Made by a program: the position numbers and the translations under genes
In this document: positions 26,510 to 35,626 of the stretch, one piece after another
Layout of the letters: every line of letters starts with the position of its first letter
Numbering within the stretch: position 1 is the first letter of the stretch
DNA from: Lentisphaerota bacterium
GTDB taxonomy: Bacteria > Verrucomicrobiota > Lentisphaeria > Oligosphaerales > JABHEG01
Assembly (NCBI GenBank): GCA_018676675.1
Contig: JABHEG010000134.1
Location: forward strand, 62,001 to 126,000
Direction: 5' to 3'
Length of the DNA stretch: 64,000 nucleotides
Notes under the pieces: model-generated
The model's input: only the letters and a program-made list of their open reading frames with translations
Database searches by the model: none
What the model was told of the DNA's origin: nothing

Positions 26510-26871
26510 GTCGGCTGGTCTCTCTCGTGTTCTGAACCGAGCCGCGCACAACGTAAGCGGTCTTCTTGTCCAGCCGGGCCGCGCACAACGTAAGCGGTCT
26601 TCTTGTCCAGCCGAGCCGCGCACAACGTAAGCGGTCTTCCTCCACACAGGCAAGAAGCCCCCCTCCCGTTGGTCAGGGCTCGGAGAGACAGGCCTCCCTC
26701 CCGTTGGTCAGGGCTCGGAGAGAGGGAGCCGCCGTTCTGAACCGAGCCACGCACAGCGTAAGCGGTCTTCCTCCACACAGGCAAGAAGCCCCCCTCCCGT
26801 TTGGTCAGGGCTCGGAAAGAAGGAGGTGCGGCGCCTCCAAGAGACCTCCGCGCGGAGTCCGTTCTCGGCCC
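26510..26871. other. 362-bp convergent intergenic gap filled by repeats
   Basis: The gap between two convergent genes is almost entirely made of the palindromic repeat family described at 26537-26815. No coding frame with plausible composition is present. Confidence 0.75.
26537..26815. repeat. Palindromic intergenic repeat, copy set 2, with 37-bp tandem array
   Basis: Three left-half units beginning CCGAGCCGCGCACAACGTAA (or CCGGGCC...) start at 26537, 26574 and 26611, exactly 37 bp apart. The third continues into a full unit with CCCCCTCCCGTTGGTCAGGG and the closing GGCTCGG, followed by a second right-half (26695-26718) and another full unit at 26742-26815. Each full unit is bounded by CCGAGCC and GGCTCGG. 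This is the same family as 12969-13109. Confidence 0.85.
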
Positions 26872-29622
26872 CTACTCCTCGTCCACCTTCTCCAGGCGGA
26901 AGTTGTCGATCTGGAAGCGTGTATCGGTTTGAGCCGCACTGATGATACCGATCCAGTTCACCTTCCCGAACTTGCGGTATCCGCAAGGCAACGCGTCCCA
27001 ACGGCGGGGCTCGTCGCCGGATGGCGTCACGGTCAATGAGAATGTCCCGGTCCGTTTGCTCCCGAGTCCGCAGACAACATCAAGATTCATCCATTTGCCG
27101 TGAGGAACGGTCATGAGTTCCTGCCCCTTCACGACCAGTTTCCCATCCGCCTTCATCGACAGACTCGGGCCACTCTTGATCGGGCCGCCGAACCAATCGC
27201 GCCATTCGAACGTCACCATGGCTCCTTCCTCGAGCCGGACGTCGAAAGTAGCGCGCAAGACGCCCTCTTTTGCCCGAGTCTGCTCGAAGGTCATGTGCGG
27301 ATTGTAGTCCGCCTTAATCTCAGGCGAATCGACGAATTCCAGAGAGTGCTTCCCTGCCGCAGCCACGCGATCCGTGACCCGAATTCCCGCGCCGGGGATC
27401 TCGCCATGCACCCTGAAGGAACCCGGAAGTTGACCTACGGGAGTGCCCTCGTAGTCGTCAGCGAATGACGCGATATCCGGAGTCGGCTCCATCGGCATCA
27501 CCTCTGCCTGGGAAGGAAGTGACGTCCACTGGGAGTCTCCGTACAATCCCACCTTGCTCATGTCGATAGGCACGAAGCCGAGCTTGTGGGCGGGTGAGCC
27601 CGGTGGAATGGAGAAGTCGCCCTTTTCAGCATTGGCGAACTGCGGGTCCGCGACCACACTCCCGAGGTCCCGCTTCGTTTCCTCACGCCATTGCTCAAGC
27701 GACTGGGCGCCCCACTTGACCGGCTCCCCTGCGGCATCCCAGTAGAGGTTCCGGTCCGCTGTAAACGTGCCCTTGTTCCATTTGTGGCCAGTCAGGTTCC
27801 CGTCGACGTAGTAGATCAGGTTCCGCTCGAACGCCAATTGGTGATGGTCCTCGGGGCGCCCCAGGGAAATCTGGTGACTGACGCCGAGGGCAAAGATGTT
27901 GTTGCGGACAATGTTGTCGCGGCCGTAGTGGAGCGTGTAGCCTCCCGTCTGACAGTTCCTTGAGATGTTGTTCTCGAGCAGCATTTCGGAGCTGGCCTGG
28001 TCCTGATAGAGGGCGGTGGTCCCATACTTGTAGCAATGCAGATCATGGATGAGGTTGTAGCGGATAACGGTGCCGGGGGAGATTCCCAGTGTATAGACCC
28101 CTCCCATGTCGCTGAGGTGCCCTCGCCCGATCCGGTGGATGTGGTTGTGCTCGATGATGTTGTGATGAGCTGAACTGGCCCCGTAACCCCAATCCCAACC
28201 GGCCGATATGCCCGTGTAAGTGAGGTCGCTGATCTCATTGTGTGAAACCCGGTTGTGACTGCTGCGCAGAATGAGCACGCCCACGGCTGCCCGATACACG
28301 CGCCCAGCGTAGTGGATGAAGTTGTTGTCGACCACGTTGCGTTCGGCCAAGGCCTCTCCCGTTCGTGTCGGTGCGCTCCCGATCTTGACGCCGCCGCCCC
28401 CGAGATGGTGCAGGTGGCAGCGCTCGACCGTGGTGTCTTTGCAGCCATCCCCAAGGGCGATGGCATGGTTGCCGACCAGCGTGATCTCGCAGTTGCGGAA
28501 TGCGCAGTGTCGCGTGTCGGTGAGCTGGACAGCGCCGGGCACCGGATACGCCGCCTGCGTGCCCTGGTAGCCGACAGGCCGGTCAGTGATCTCATAGGGC
28601 GTCACAGCTCCGGCACGTCTGGCAAAAGCGATGTTTGCGGTCCAGTCAGTGTGTTGCAGTGACAATCCGTCAAACACGACATGCTCGACGTAAGCCTTCG
28701 CCTTGCGGTCTCCGCGTAACAGGAACATCTGCTCCAAGACCGGAGCGTAAACGCTGGCCGTCTCAGGCTTCTCCCCCGGCAGTGGGCGGTAGAGCAGCTC
28801 GCCGGCCTCGCGATCCAGGTACCACTCGCCCGGAGCATCGAGGGCATCGGGAGCGTGCTCCACGTAATACCGCGTGTCCCAGGACATCATGCTCCAGATC
28901 CCCTCGGTGGCAAACTCCACCACGCGATTGCGTTCGTCCAGATTCGCTATTGGCAGAATCGACGTCGCCCAGGCGTCGTAGACAACGAGGTGGACATCCT
29001 CAAAGTTACGCCAGGCTTTGATATCGCCGGGACTATAGACGAACGCCGTCCGGTCACGATTCTTCTCTTCGCCGGTAGCCGGGTCCTTGACAGCAGGTGC
29101 TTTGGAAACGACATGGTGGTATTTCCCGACATTCGGAGTCCGGGCTCGGATGGCGCGTCTACCGTTGACGAAGAGTGAACGGAAGAACCAGTCCCCGGCA
29201 GCGACACCCGGGAGTTTGAGACGCCAGACGCCATCCAGAACTCGGAAACCGCTCAGCCGCCGTCCCCCGCTGAAGACGGGCTTCTCTCCTGGGAATGCGG
29301 CATAGGTGATCGGGAACGCGGCCGTACCGCTATCCAACGGCTCGAACACGACAGGTTCAGGAACGGGGTAAATGCCTTCCCGGAATAACACTGACACCGG
29401 TTTCGTCAGCGGCCCACGTTGCTTGAGCCGACGCACGGCATCCCGGGCGCCCTGAAGCGTCGCCAGGGGGCCGTCGCGACCATTGCCCGTAGCCGTCGCC
29501 ACCGTTCCGGACCAGGAATCCCGCCCTCCCGGGGCCACGTACAGCGTCGTGCCTGAAAGCACACTTCCCAACGCAACCATCAGACCTGCGGCAATCGAAC
29601 ACGATGCTCTCAACACGTTCAT
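26872..29622 (-). CDS. Secreted right-handed beta-helix protein with C-terminal jelly-roll module
   Basis: 916 residues from the ATG at 29622 (GGAG 6-7 bases upstream) with signal peptide MNVLRASCSIAAGLMVALGSVLS. It begins with the block TTLYVAPGGRDSWSG...GPLATLQGARDAVRRL that opens many PVC beta-helix proteins. Residues about 330-640 are classic coils: CAFRNCEITLVGNHAIALGDG, TTVERCHLHHLGGGGVKIG, HNRVSHNEISDLTYTGIS, HHNIIEHNHIHRIGRG. The last 200 residues (DDYEGTPVGQLPGSFRVHGE...FQIDNFRLEKV) form a beta-sandwich as in LamG/DUF1080-type modules. Likely a polysaccharide lyase or glycosidase of beta-helix type; catalytic residues were not assigned. It lies 43 bp downstream of a cupin gene on the same strand. 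Confidence 0.88.
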   Translation of the reverse strand: MNVLRASCSIAAGLMVALGSVLSGTTLYVAPGGRDSWSGTVATATGNGRDGPLATLQGARDAVRRLKQRGPLTKPVSVLFREGIYPVPEPVVFEPLDSGTAAFPITYAAFPGEKPVFSGGRRLSGFRVLDGVWRLKLPGVAAGDWFFRSLFVNGRRAIRARTPNVGKYHHVVSKAPAVKDPATGEEKNRDRTAFVYSPGDIKAWRNFEDVHLVVYDAWATSILPIANLDERNRVVEFATEGIWSMMSWDTRYYVEHAPDALDAPGEWYLDREAGELLYRPLPGEKPETASVYAPVLEQMFLLRGDRKAKAYVEHVVFDGLSLQHTDWTANIAFARRAGAVTPYEITDRPVGYQGTQAAYPVPGAVQLTDTRHCAFRNCEITLVGNHAIALGDGCKDTTVERCHLHHLGGGGVKIGSAPTRTGEALAERNVVDNNFIHYAGRVYRAAVGVLILRSSHNRVSHNEISDLTYTGISAGWDWGYGASSAHHNIIEHNHIHRIGRGHLSDMGGVYTLGISPGTVIRYNLIHDLHCYKYGTTALYQDQASSEMLLENNISRNCQTGGYTLHYGRDNIVRNNIFALGVSHQISLGRPEDHHQLAFERNLIYYVDGNLTGHKWNKGTFTADRNLYWDAAGEPVKWGAQSLEQWREETKRDLGSVVADPQFANAEKGDFSIPPGSPAHKLGFVPIDMSKVGLYGDSQWTSLPSQAEVMPMEPTPDIASFADDYEGTPVGQLPGSFRVHGEIPGAGIRVTDRVAAAGKHSLEFVDSPEIKADYNPHMTFEQTRAKEGVLRATFDVRLEEGAMVTFEWRDWFGGPIKSGPSLSMKADGKLVVKGQELMTVPHGKWMNLDVVCGLGSKRTGTFSLTVTPSGDEPRRWDALPCGYRKFGKVNWIGIISAAQTDTRFQIDNFRLEKVDEE

Positions 29623-29665
29623 ATCGGCTCCAAGCTTTGTGCGTTGTCTACACATTTTCCGGCCC

Positions 29666-30016
29666 TCACTCATACTCTTTTGGGACAGCGCAAATCATCA
29701 TGAATGGCTTCTTGTCAGACGTGTTCCGGTACTGATGCTTCTCGTCTGGCTGGACAATGGCAAAGTCGAGAGCATTGAGAGGGCGTTCCGTGCCATCCTC
29801 ATCGACGATGGCACCCTCCCCTGCGATGACATAATTGAGATGCTCCCACGGATGGGCATGGAACGGAGTGTGCCCGCCCGGTTCAAGGGTGAATACACGG
29901 AAGGAATAAGCTGGTGTACCATCTGCGGATCCGATAGGCAGCTGCCGCCAGGCCCCCTGGACACCGTCCATCTCAACCGCAGCCTTAGGGACGTCATTCA
30001 GATTGGTGATCTTCAT
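29666..30016 (-). CDS. Single-domain cupin protein
   Basis: 116 residues from the ATG at 30016 with AGGAG/GAGAGA stretches upstream. The two cupin motifs are clear: motif 1 PGGHTPFHAHPWEHLNYVIAGEG, with the metal-binding histidines and glutamate, and motif 2 LNALDFAIVQPDEKHQYRN. No export signal, so cytoplasmic. Small cupins in sugar-degradation loci are often sugar isomerases or sensors of pathway intermediates; no specific role can be read here. The gene precedes the beta-helix gene by 43 bp and may share its transcript. Confidence 0.9.
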   Translation of the reverse strand: MKITNLNDVPKAAVEMDGVQGAWRQLPIGSADGTPAYSFRVFTLEPGGHTPFHAHPWEHLNYVIAGEGAIVDEDGTERPLNALDFAIVQPDEKHQYRNTSDKKPFMMICAVPKEYE

Positions 30017-30298
30017 GGTCTCTCTCGCTCCTGGGGGCCGTGTCTGGCCCAATCACGGTCGCTGTTCCGACCCCACCGGTTGGCCGAGACCGAACAATAC
30101 CCCCCCCGAGCTTCCTCAGCCAACCGACAGGTCAACCGGGCCATGCCGGGCCTCCTCGGGTGCGCGGTGCTCGGACAGCGAGGAGATCGGCAGGCAGACA
30201 TCCCGTCCAGACAGTAGACTACGTCGGACAGTCTGTGGAGAACGCAGCCGCACCAACGCGGCGGCTTGACCTCAGAAAGGCCGTTGGAGGCGTGTTCG

Positions 30299-33200
30299 AT
30301 GATACCCACGAGAATGCTCGTTTCTTGCGGAGTGGCTTTCGTCGTCTGGGGGGTGGTCGCACGCTGCCCCGGCGCTGACCTGGCCCCCTCGTCAGGCCCC
30401 AATCCCGTCCTGACCAACGCCTCGTTCGAGCAAGGCTGCGGCGAGGACGGTGTACCGATCGGGTGGACGAGTCCAACCCCGGGCAAGTTGCAGGTGGTGC
30501 CCGCCGCACCGGGCAACCATGTGCTGAAGATCGCGAAAGGCGGCGTCATAGCACAGGAGACGGATGCCAGCCCTGGCTGGTGCTACACGGTCACACTCAG
30601 AGCCCACACGTCGCTTGCTGAGGAGAAGAAAAACTTCCGGTACCGATCTCACGTCTACTTCGAAGCCGCATTCCTGCCCTCGGGGACCAAATCGAGAACG
30701 GAGATGGCCTCCCCGTTCGGCGTCAGCCGGGAATACGTCGACTACACGGTTGGCGGAACGGCCCCCGCCGGGACAGAACGAATCCGGATCACAGTGTCGG
30801 CACGCGGTGCGGAAACCAGGGTGGATGACCTGCGGGTCGTCACGCATCGGGACAGCTACGAACATCTCCGACTCAAGGACCTCCATTTGGACACCGCCCT
30901 TGTTCGGAATGGAGCCGCCAAGTCAGCAATTGTCCTGCCTGTCTCAGGTGAGTATGACCAACTGGCTGAGCGTATCGTCCGGGCGATTGAAAAGCGGACC
31001 GGCGTCCGCTTGCCGGTTGTTCAGAACACGGCCCTCGACCTCTGCGCCTCCCAACGTCTTGACAGGCATCTCATCGTGCTTGGGAATCGCAGTACGAACC
31101 GGGTGATCAGCAATCTGTACGACATGTACCACTGCATCGTGGATCTGCGCTACCCCGGCCAAGGCGGAAGTGTGGTGCGCACACTTCACGATCCGTTCGG
31201 CGACGGGCACAATGTGGTGTTGGTCGGAGCCAGTGACCGAGACGGCATGGTGCAGGCAACGGAGACACTCGCGGCCAAACTCGAGCAGACAGCCGCGACG
31301 CCCGGCGAACTCACCCTCGGTCGAATTGCTGCGATCCAGCTGGGCAGCGATGTGGACATCCCCGAACGGATGACCTTCCAGCAGCTGAAGAGGGTCAAGC
31401 CATGGGACGCAACAAACCGAACGGGTGGATACGGGTGGACCGTGCTCACCAAGTGCTTGGCGTACTACTACCTGACCGGCTACGAGTTCTACGCCCAGGA
31501 GTTCCTCCGGCTCGCGTTCCCACGCGACAAAGAGACCGTTGCCGATCTGGCGTCCTGCGGACAGGATTTCAAGACAGACAAGAGCGAACCGCTGGTCGAA
31601 GTCTACCACTACCGAGCACACCTGCCGGTGGTGTATTGGGACTTGGTCGAGGAAAGCCCTGTCTTCACGGACGAGATCCGTGCCAAGGTAACCCGGCAGT
31701 TCATGAAGCAGGTCAAGAGATTCCGGGCGAACACGGACTACGGCTGCGGGACTGACAAGACGCGCTATCCAACTGATGTCATCTCAACTCGACACCATCA
31801 GTGGGGTGCGATGACGTTCTACACACTGGGACGCTACCTCGGCAAATCCTACCCCGACTACGAGTGGAAGGCGGTCAAGCGCGCCGCCGAACTCTTCTTC
31901 TCACCCATCTACCTGAAAGAGCGTGTCACCAATCGCGGCGAAAGCGCACGCCTGGCTCGATACCCAACCACGCTGGTGTCGCTGTTCGACTACACGTTGA
32001 TGTCCGGCAACAAGCAGCCCGTCGTCAACGGCAGCCTTGCCGACCAGACCCGAATCATGGAGATCCTTCTTGACTGGGAACCGAACGCGTGGGTACTACG
32101 CCAGGCCCCGACCAACCTGTTCCACAAGATGGCCTACCTCTTGGACGAACAGCGCTATGCGCACCTGCCCGACCTCATCACGGTCAACAGTGATCTGTTC
32201 CGCCCCGGCCAGACCTACTGGCCCGACGATCAGGTGCGCGGCGACCACCCATTTGGGATGGGGCGGTGGGAACGGGCCCAACCGACGCGGTTTGACACGT
32301 ACTTCTGGGAGCTCCTGTGGGATGAACCGCTGCCCGACAAAGAGCGCATGTTCCGGATCAGTTCGTTCCGTACCAGCAACGATGGAAATGGCGATTTTCT
32401 GCTCTTCGACGGGGTGTTTCTTGGCGGCGTCTATCACGCTTTCTCCATGCTCGAGTATGTCCTGAATGGCGATGTCCTGTTCATGGGGCATCGGACCCAT
32501 TTGAACGTGGTGTCAGACGGCATGACCGCTGCCAAGCTCCCGAAATATGCCCGGCTCAGCAGAGCCGACACGTGCGGTAGCAGCGCATACATCAGCGCCG
32601 TGATCCCTGATTACAGCTTTGCTGACTGGACGCGAACGGTCCTCCATCGTAGCGGGGAGTCCACCCTCGTCATCGACCAGTTGCTCAGCAGACGGGACAG
32701 CGCGTTCAACACCATTGAAGTGAACTGGCAGCTTGGTGAGGACGCGGAGGCCAAACTCGCAACGCCCGGCACCGTGACGGTCCACACGACCAACCCGAAC
32801 GTTGACAGCAAGCGGTACAAGTTCAGTGCTCTGGGAGATCGGAGTGTGGAAATACGCTCGAATCTCCCCGGCGACAAGATCATGCGGTCGAGCTATGATG
32901 CGTTGACGCTCCTGAACCATGATGCCGGCAACTGGCTCGACATGTCATTTGATCTGCAGCACGCGGTCGAGGGCGAAATGGTCGCAGTCTTCGTGCGCTC
33001 CGGCAACCGGGGTCTAGTCCGGCTGAGCCTTGATGGAACTGTGCTTGCAGACTCCATCGACGGGGCCTGTTCCGGTTCGCAGAAGACACCATTCCGCGTG
33101 CATCTAGGCCGCCGCCGACTTGCTGCGGGACGGCACGTGCTGCGCCTCGAGAGTCTGGGCCGGGCACCCGAGTCCACCGGGGCGTTTATCTCCTTCCGCG

Positions 33201-35101
33201 GCTTCAGCGTTGTTGATCGGCTTGAGACACGGGAGTACTCACTCAGCTTCTCCGACAAGGTTGACAGCGCCGTGCGCGACATGGGCACGGCCATCGGCTC
33301 GGCCGCCTCGGGAGGACTGATCACCTTCCCCTGGACAGGGCCACTCCATGCAGGCAAGGCTCGGACGTTTTTCTCACTGATCGCGCCGCAGACCGGGGAG
33401 GCCGAGGGCGAGAGTAACGCCTGCATCAGAATCGCTCAGAACGCCGCTGCACTGACAATCAACGGCTCCACCTCGATCGCGGTGGCAGGTGAACACGGAG
33501 ACCTTTTCGGGCAACTCGTGGTGGCGGGCACGGACCGCCTGACAGCCGTCGGCGCCACACGCTGCGGCGAGTTCGTTGGCAGCGACCAACCGGTCGATGT
33601 CGATTGGGAATTCGGTTCGGGGCGGCTGGCGATCAACGCTGACTCAACCTGCACGGTGACCATCGCACTCGCCCCCGGAGTGATGGGGCTCGAGCAGCCC
33701 GGCATCACGGTGCTCGATGGGAACTCTCCCCGGAAACAGGTTGTGCTCCAGCCCGGGCGTTACACGCTCAGGGGCGCAAAGCCGCACACTGCGGTAGCGC
33801 AAGCCCACCGTCAGGTGTGCCGTAAGGAACTTACAGAAGCTGCGGCCAAGCGACAAGAAGCGCCAGTCGTCCAGCCGGATCCGGTCCAGGTCGGTGCTCC
33901 GGATCTGGCAACGCTGTGGTCCGTCGAAGTCGGGGACTTCCCGCTCGACCTGGAGGCATTCACTGTAGCCGGGAAGCCCTGTGTTGCTGTTGCCGCCGGT
34001 ACGTCGGTGCTGGTCTTCAATGGCGACGGCAAGCTGCAGTCCACCCTGGAGGCCGACGCAACCGTACGCGTGATCCACTATTGGGTGCAGGCAGGCCTGC
34101 TCGTCGCCGGCTGCCAGGATTTCAAGGTCATTGCCTATGACCTCGACACCGGGCAACGCAAGTGGACCTTCGAATCGACTGACATGAACCCGACGATGAA
34201 GAAAGCTGGGGCGTCCGGCTGGTTCGATCGGAACCCCGTTGGCAACCGTGGTATCCACGCCCTGCACTCCGGGGTGTTTTTGGGTAACAAGAGTCAGCTA
34301 CTGGTCGGTACGGCGAGTACGGTGGAAGCGCTGAATACACAGGGGGACCTCGTCAAGAGCATGAGCGCCGGAGCCGGGGTGGTGACCGATGTCGCTCTGC
34401 TACCCGGCAGCGACGGCGAAGTGAAGCTCTTTCCTGCCAAGCTCTTTGGCCGGTTTCAGCTGCATCACACGAGCAATCGCGCCCCCGACAAGGTCATCAT
34501 GTTCAGCGTCGGGGCGTTCGCACCACGACGAGGAGCAGCAACGTACGCAAGCGAGTATGGGAATGGCTACACCGATCTTGAGGCAATTGACGTGACCGGC
34601 GACGGGGTCGAAGAGCTGGTTGGCCTGTTCAACGGTACGCTCAACGGCCTCCACGTTTGGGGCCATGAGGGAAGCGTACTCGGGGACGCCGCCTTCGGAG
34701 ATGGCTCGGCGTCGCCCATGCCTTCGCCTGAAAAGCGCATAGAGAAACTCAATATGCGCGGATTGAGCATCGCAGACCTCAATGGCGATGGCAGCAAAGA
34801 AATCTGCGTGGTGACTGCAAGGGGCTTCCTGATCGTGCTCACCCCCAGATGTGACGTGGTCTGGACGCGGCGACTCCCCAGCGAGCCCCTCTGTCTTCGG
34901 GCGTTCCCGTCAGCAGAAGGACTGCCTGGCTGTGTTGCGGTCGGCTGTCGTGCGGGAAGCCTTTACACCCTTGACCCCCAGGGCGCGTTTACAGGCCATG
35001 CGGAGATTGCCGCAGCGCCGGTCAGGATGGTGCAGACCGACGAAACAACCGTTGCCGTTGCCACAGAAAAGGGCATATTGCTGAGTTGCCGAGCTCGGTA
35101 G
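30299..35101 (+). CDS. Giant secreted heparinase-like lyase with C-terminal propeller
   Basis: 1600 residues from the ATG at 30299 (GGAGG 9 bases upstream), signal peptide MIPTRMLVSCGVAFVVWGVVARCPGA. Residues about 30-185: CBM-like beta-sandwich (NASFEQGCGEDGVPIGWTS). About 190-345: a segment like the N-terminal domain of alpha-glucuronidases and GH20 (LVRNGAAKSAIVLPVSGEYDQLAERIVRAIEKRTG). About 357-700: helical toroid (GWTVLTKCLAYYYLTG, RHHQWGAMTFYTLGRYLG) followed by a heparinase II/III-like beta-sandwich (STLVIDQLLSRRDSAFNTIEVNWQL) to about 1180. From 1200 on: a PQQ/FG-GAP-type propeller (VLVFNGDGKLQS, IDVTGDGVEELVGLFNG, IADLNGDGSKEICVV). Putative catalytic His/Tyr lie around TRHHQW, which is inference. 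The fusion of a lyase-type toroid with a propeller is unusual. Confidence 0.85.
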   Translation: MIPTRMLVSCGVAFVVWGVVARCPGADLAPSSGPNPVLTNASFEQGCGEDGVPIGWTSPTPGKLQVVPAAPGNHVLKIAKGGVIAQETDASPGWCYTVTLRAHTSLAEEKKNFRYRSHVYFEAAFLPSGTKSRTEMASPFGVSREYVDYTVGGTAPAGTERIRITVSARGAETRVDDLRVVTHRDSYEHLRLKDLHLDTALVRNGAAKSAIVLPVSGEYDQLAERIVRAIEKRTGVRLPVVQNTALDLCASQRLDRHLIVLGNRSTNRVISNLYDMYHCIVDLRYPGQGGSVVRTLHDPFGDGHNVVLVGASDRDGMVQATETLAAKLEQTAATPGELTLGRIAAIQLGSDVDIPERMTFQQLKRVKPWDATNRTGGYGWTVLTKCLAYYYLTGYEFYAQEFLRLAFPRDKETVADLASCGQDFKTDKSEPLVEVYHYRAHLPVVYWDLVEESPVFTDEIRAKVTRQFMKQVKRFRANTDYGCGTDKTRYPTDVISTRHHQWGAMTFYTLGRYLGKSYPDYEWKAVKRAAELFFSPIYLKERVTNRGESARLARYPTTLVSLFDYTLMSGNKQPVVNGSLADQTRIMEILLDWEPNAWVLRQAPTNLFHKMAYLLDEQRYAHLPDLITVNSDLFRPGQTYWPDDQVRGDHPFGMGRWERAQPTRFDTYFWELLWDEPLPDKERMFRISSFRTSNDGNGDFLLFDGVFLGGVYHAFSMLEYVLNGDVLFMGHRTHLNVVSDGMTAAKLPKYARLSRADTCGSSAYISAVIPDYSFADWTRTVLHRSGESTLVIDQLLSRRDSAFNTIEVNWQLGEDAEAKLATPGTVTVHTTNPNVDSKRYKFSALGDRSVEIRSNLPGDKIMRSSYDALTLLNHDAGNWLDMSFDLQHAVEGEMVAVFVRSGNRGLVRLSLDGTVLADSIDGACSGSQKTPFRVHLGRRRLAAGRHVLRLESLGRAPESTGAFISFRGFSVVDRLETREYSLSFSDKVDSAVRDMGTAIGSAASGGLITFPWTGPLHAGKARTFFSLIAPQTGEAEGESNACIRIAQNAAALTINGSTSIAVAGEHGDLFGQLVVAGTDRLTAVGATRCGEFVGSDQPVDVDWEFGSGRLAINADSTCTVTIALAPGVMGLEQPGITVLDGNSPRKQVVLQPGRYTLRGAKPHTAVAQAHRQVCRKELTEAAAKRQEAPVVQPDPVQVGAPDLATLWSVEVGDFPLDLEAFTVAGKPCVAVAAGTSVLVFNGDGKLQSTLEADATVRVIHYWVQAGLLVAGCQDFKVIAYDLDTGQRKWTFESTDMNPTMKKAGASGWFDRNPVGNRGIHALHSGVFLGNKSQLLVGTASTVEALNTQGDLVKSMSAGAGVVTDVALLPGSDGEVKLFPAKLFGRFQLHHTSNRAPDKVIMFSVGAFAPRRGAATYASEYGNGYTDLEAIDVTGDGVEELVGLFNGTLNGLHVWGHEGSVLGDAAFGDGSASPMPSPEKRIEKLNMRGLSIADLNGDGSKEICVVTARGFLIVLTPRCDVVWTRRLPSEPLCLRAFPSAEGLPGCVAVGCRAGSLYTLDPQGAFTGHAEIAAAPVRMVQTDETTVAVATEKGILLSCRAR

Positions 35102-35158
35102 AGACGTTCGGCTCGGAAGCCCGTTCGTGTGGCACACCGACGCCCAGGAGACCGACAT

Positions 35159-35614
35159 ATGCGCAGATCCGACAAAGAGATCACGGACAGAGCCGCCATC
35201 GACGACATCATCCGGCGATGCACGATCTGCCACATGGCCATGTGCGACAATGGTTCCCCCTATGTCGTGCCACTGAACTTCGGGTACGATGGGAAACGCA
35301 TCTTCATCCACTGTGCGGGAGCGGGACGGAAGATCGATATCCTGAAGAAGAACCCCCGGGTGTGCGTCGAGTTCGCGCTTCCAGGGGAACTCGTCGAGGG
35401 TGAAGAGGCGTGTAGTTGGGGCATGGGGTTCGAGAGCGTCATCGCTTTCGGCCAAGCCCAGTTTGTCGATCAGGCGGCCGACAGAAGGAAAGCGCTTGCC
35501 TGCATGATGGCACAGTACTCCGAGAAAACCGACTGGACCTTCCCTGAGAGCATGGTCGCCCAGACGAGCATTATCGCCATCGCCATCGAAGCGATCACCG
35601 GGAAACGGAAGTGA
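35159..35614 (+). CDS. NimA-like pyridoxamine 5'-phosphate oxidase-family flavoprotein
   Basis: 151 residues from the ATG at 35159 with AGGAG 8 bases upstream. The pattern MRRSDKEITDRAAIDDIIRRCTICHMAMCDNGSPYVVPLNFGYDGKRIFIHCAGAGRKIDILKKNPRVCVEF is the PF12900 (Pyridox_ox_2/NimA-like) fold: a split beta-barrel that binds FMN. Members reduce nitro-compounds or haem-like ligands; many are uncharacterised. The final segment TSIIAIAIEAITGKRK is the usual end. The start is 57 bp after the giant lyase gene and the end is 12 bp from a convergent gene. It may be co-transcribed with the lyase gene, with no obvious functional link. Confidence 0.9.
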   Translation: MRRSDKEITDRAAIDDIIRRCTICHMAMCDNGSPYVVPLNFGYDGKRIFIHCAGAGRKIDILKKNPRVCVEFALPGELVEGEEACSWGMGFESVIAFGQAQFVDQAADRRKALACMMAQYSEKTDWTFPESMVAQTSIIAIAIEAITGKRK

Positions 35615-35626
35615 CGGATCTCCCAC

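Noticed and set aside
26537..26815. Possible CRISPR array because of the 37-bp direct repeats
   Set aside because: The units are directly adjacent without spacers, the unit is part of a palindromic repeat found elsewhere in the window, and no cas gene is present.
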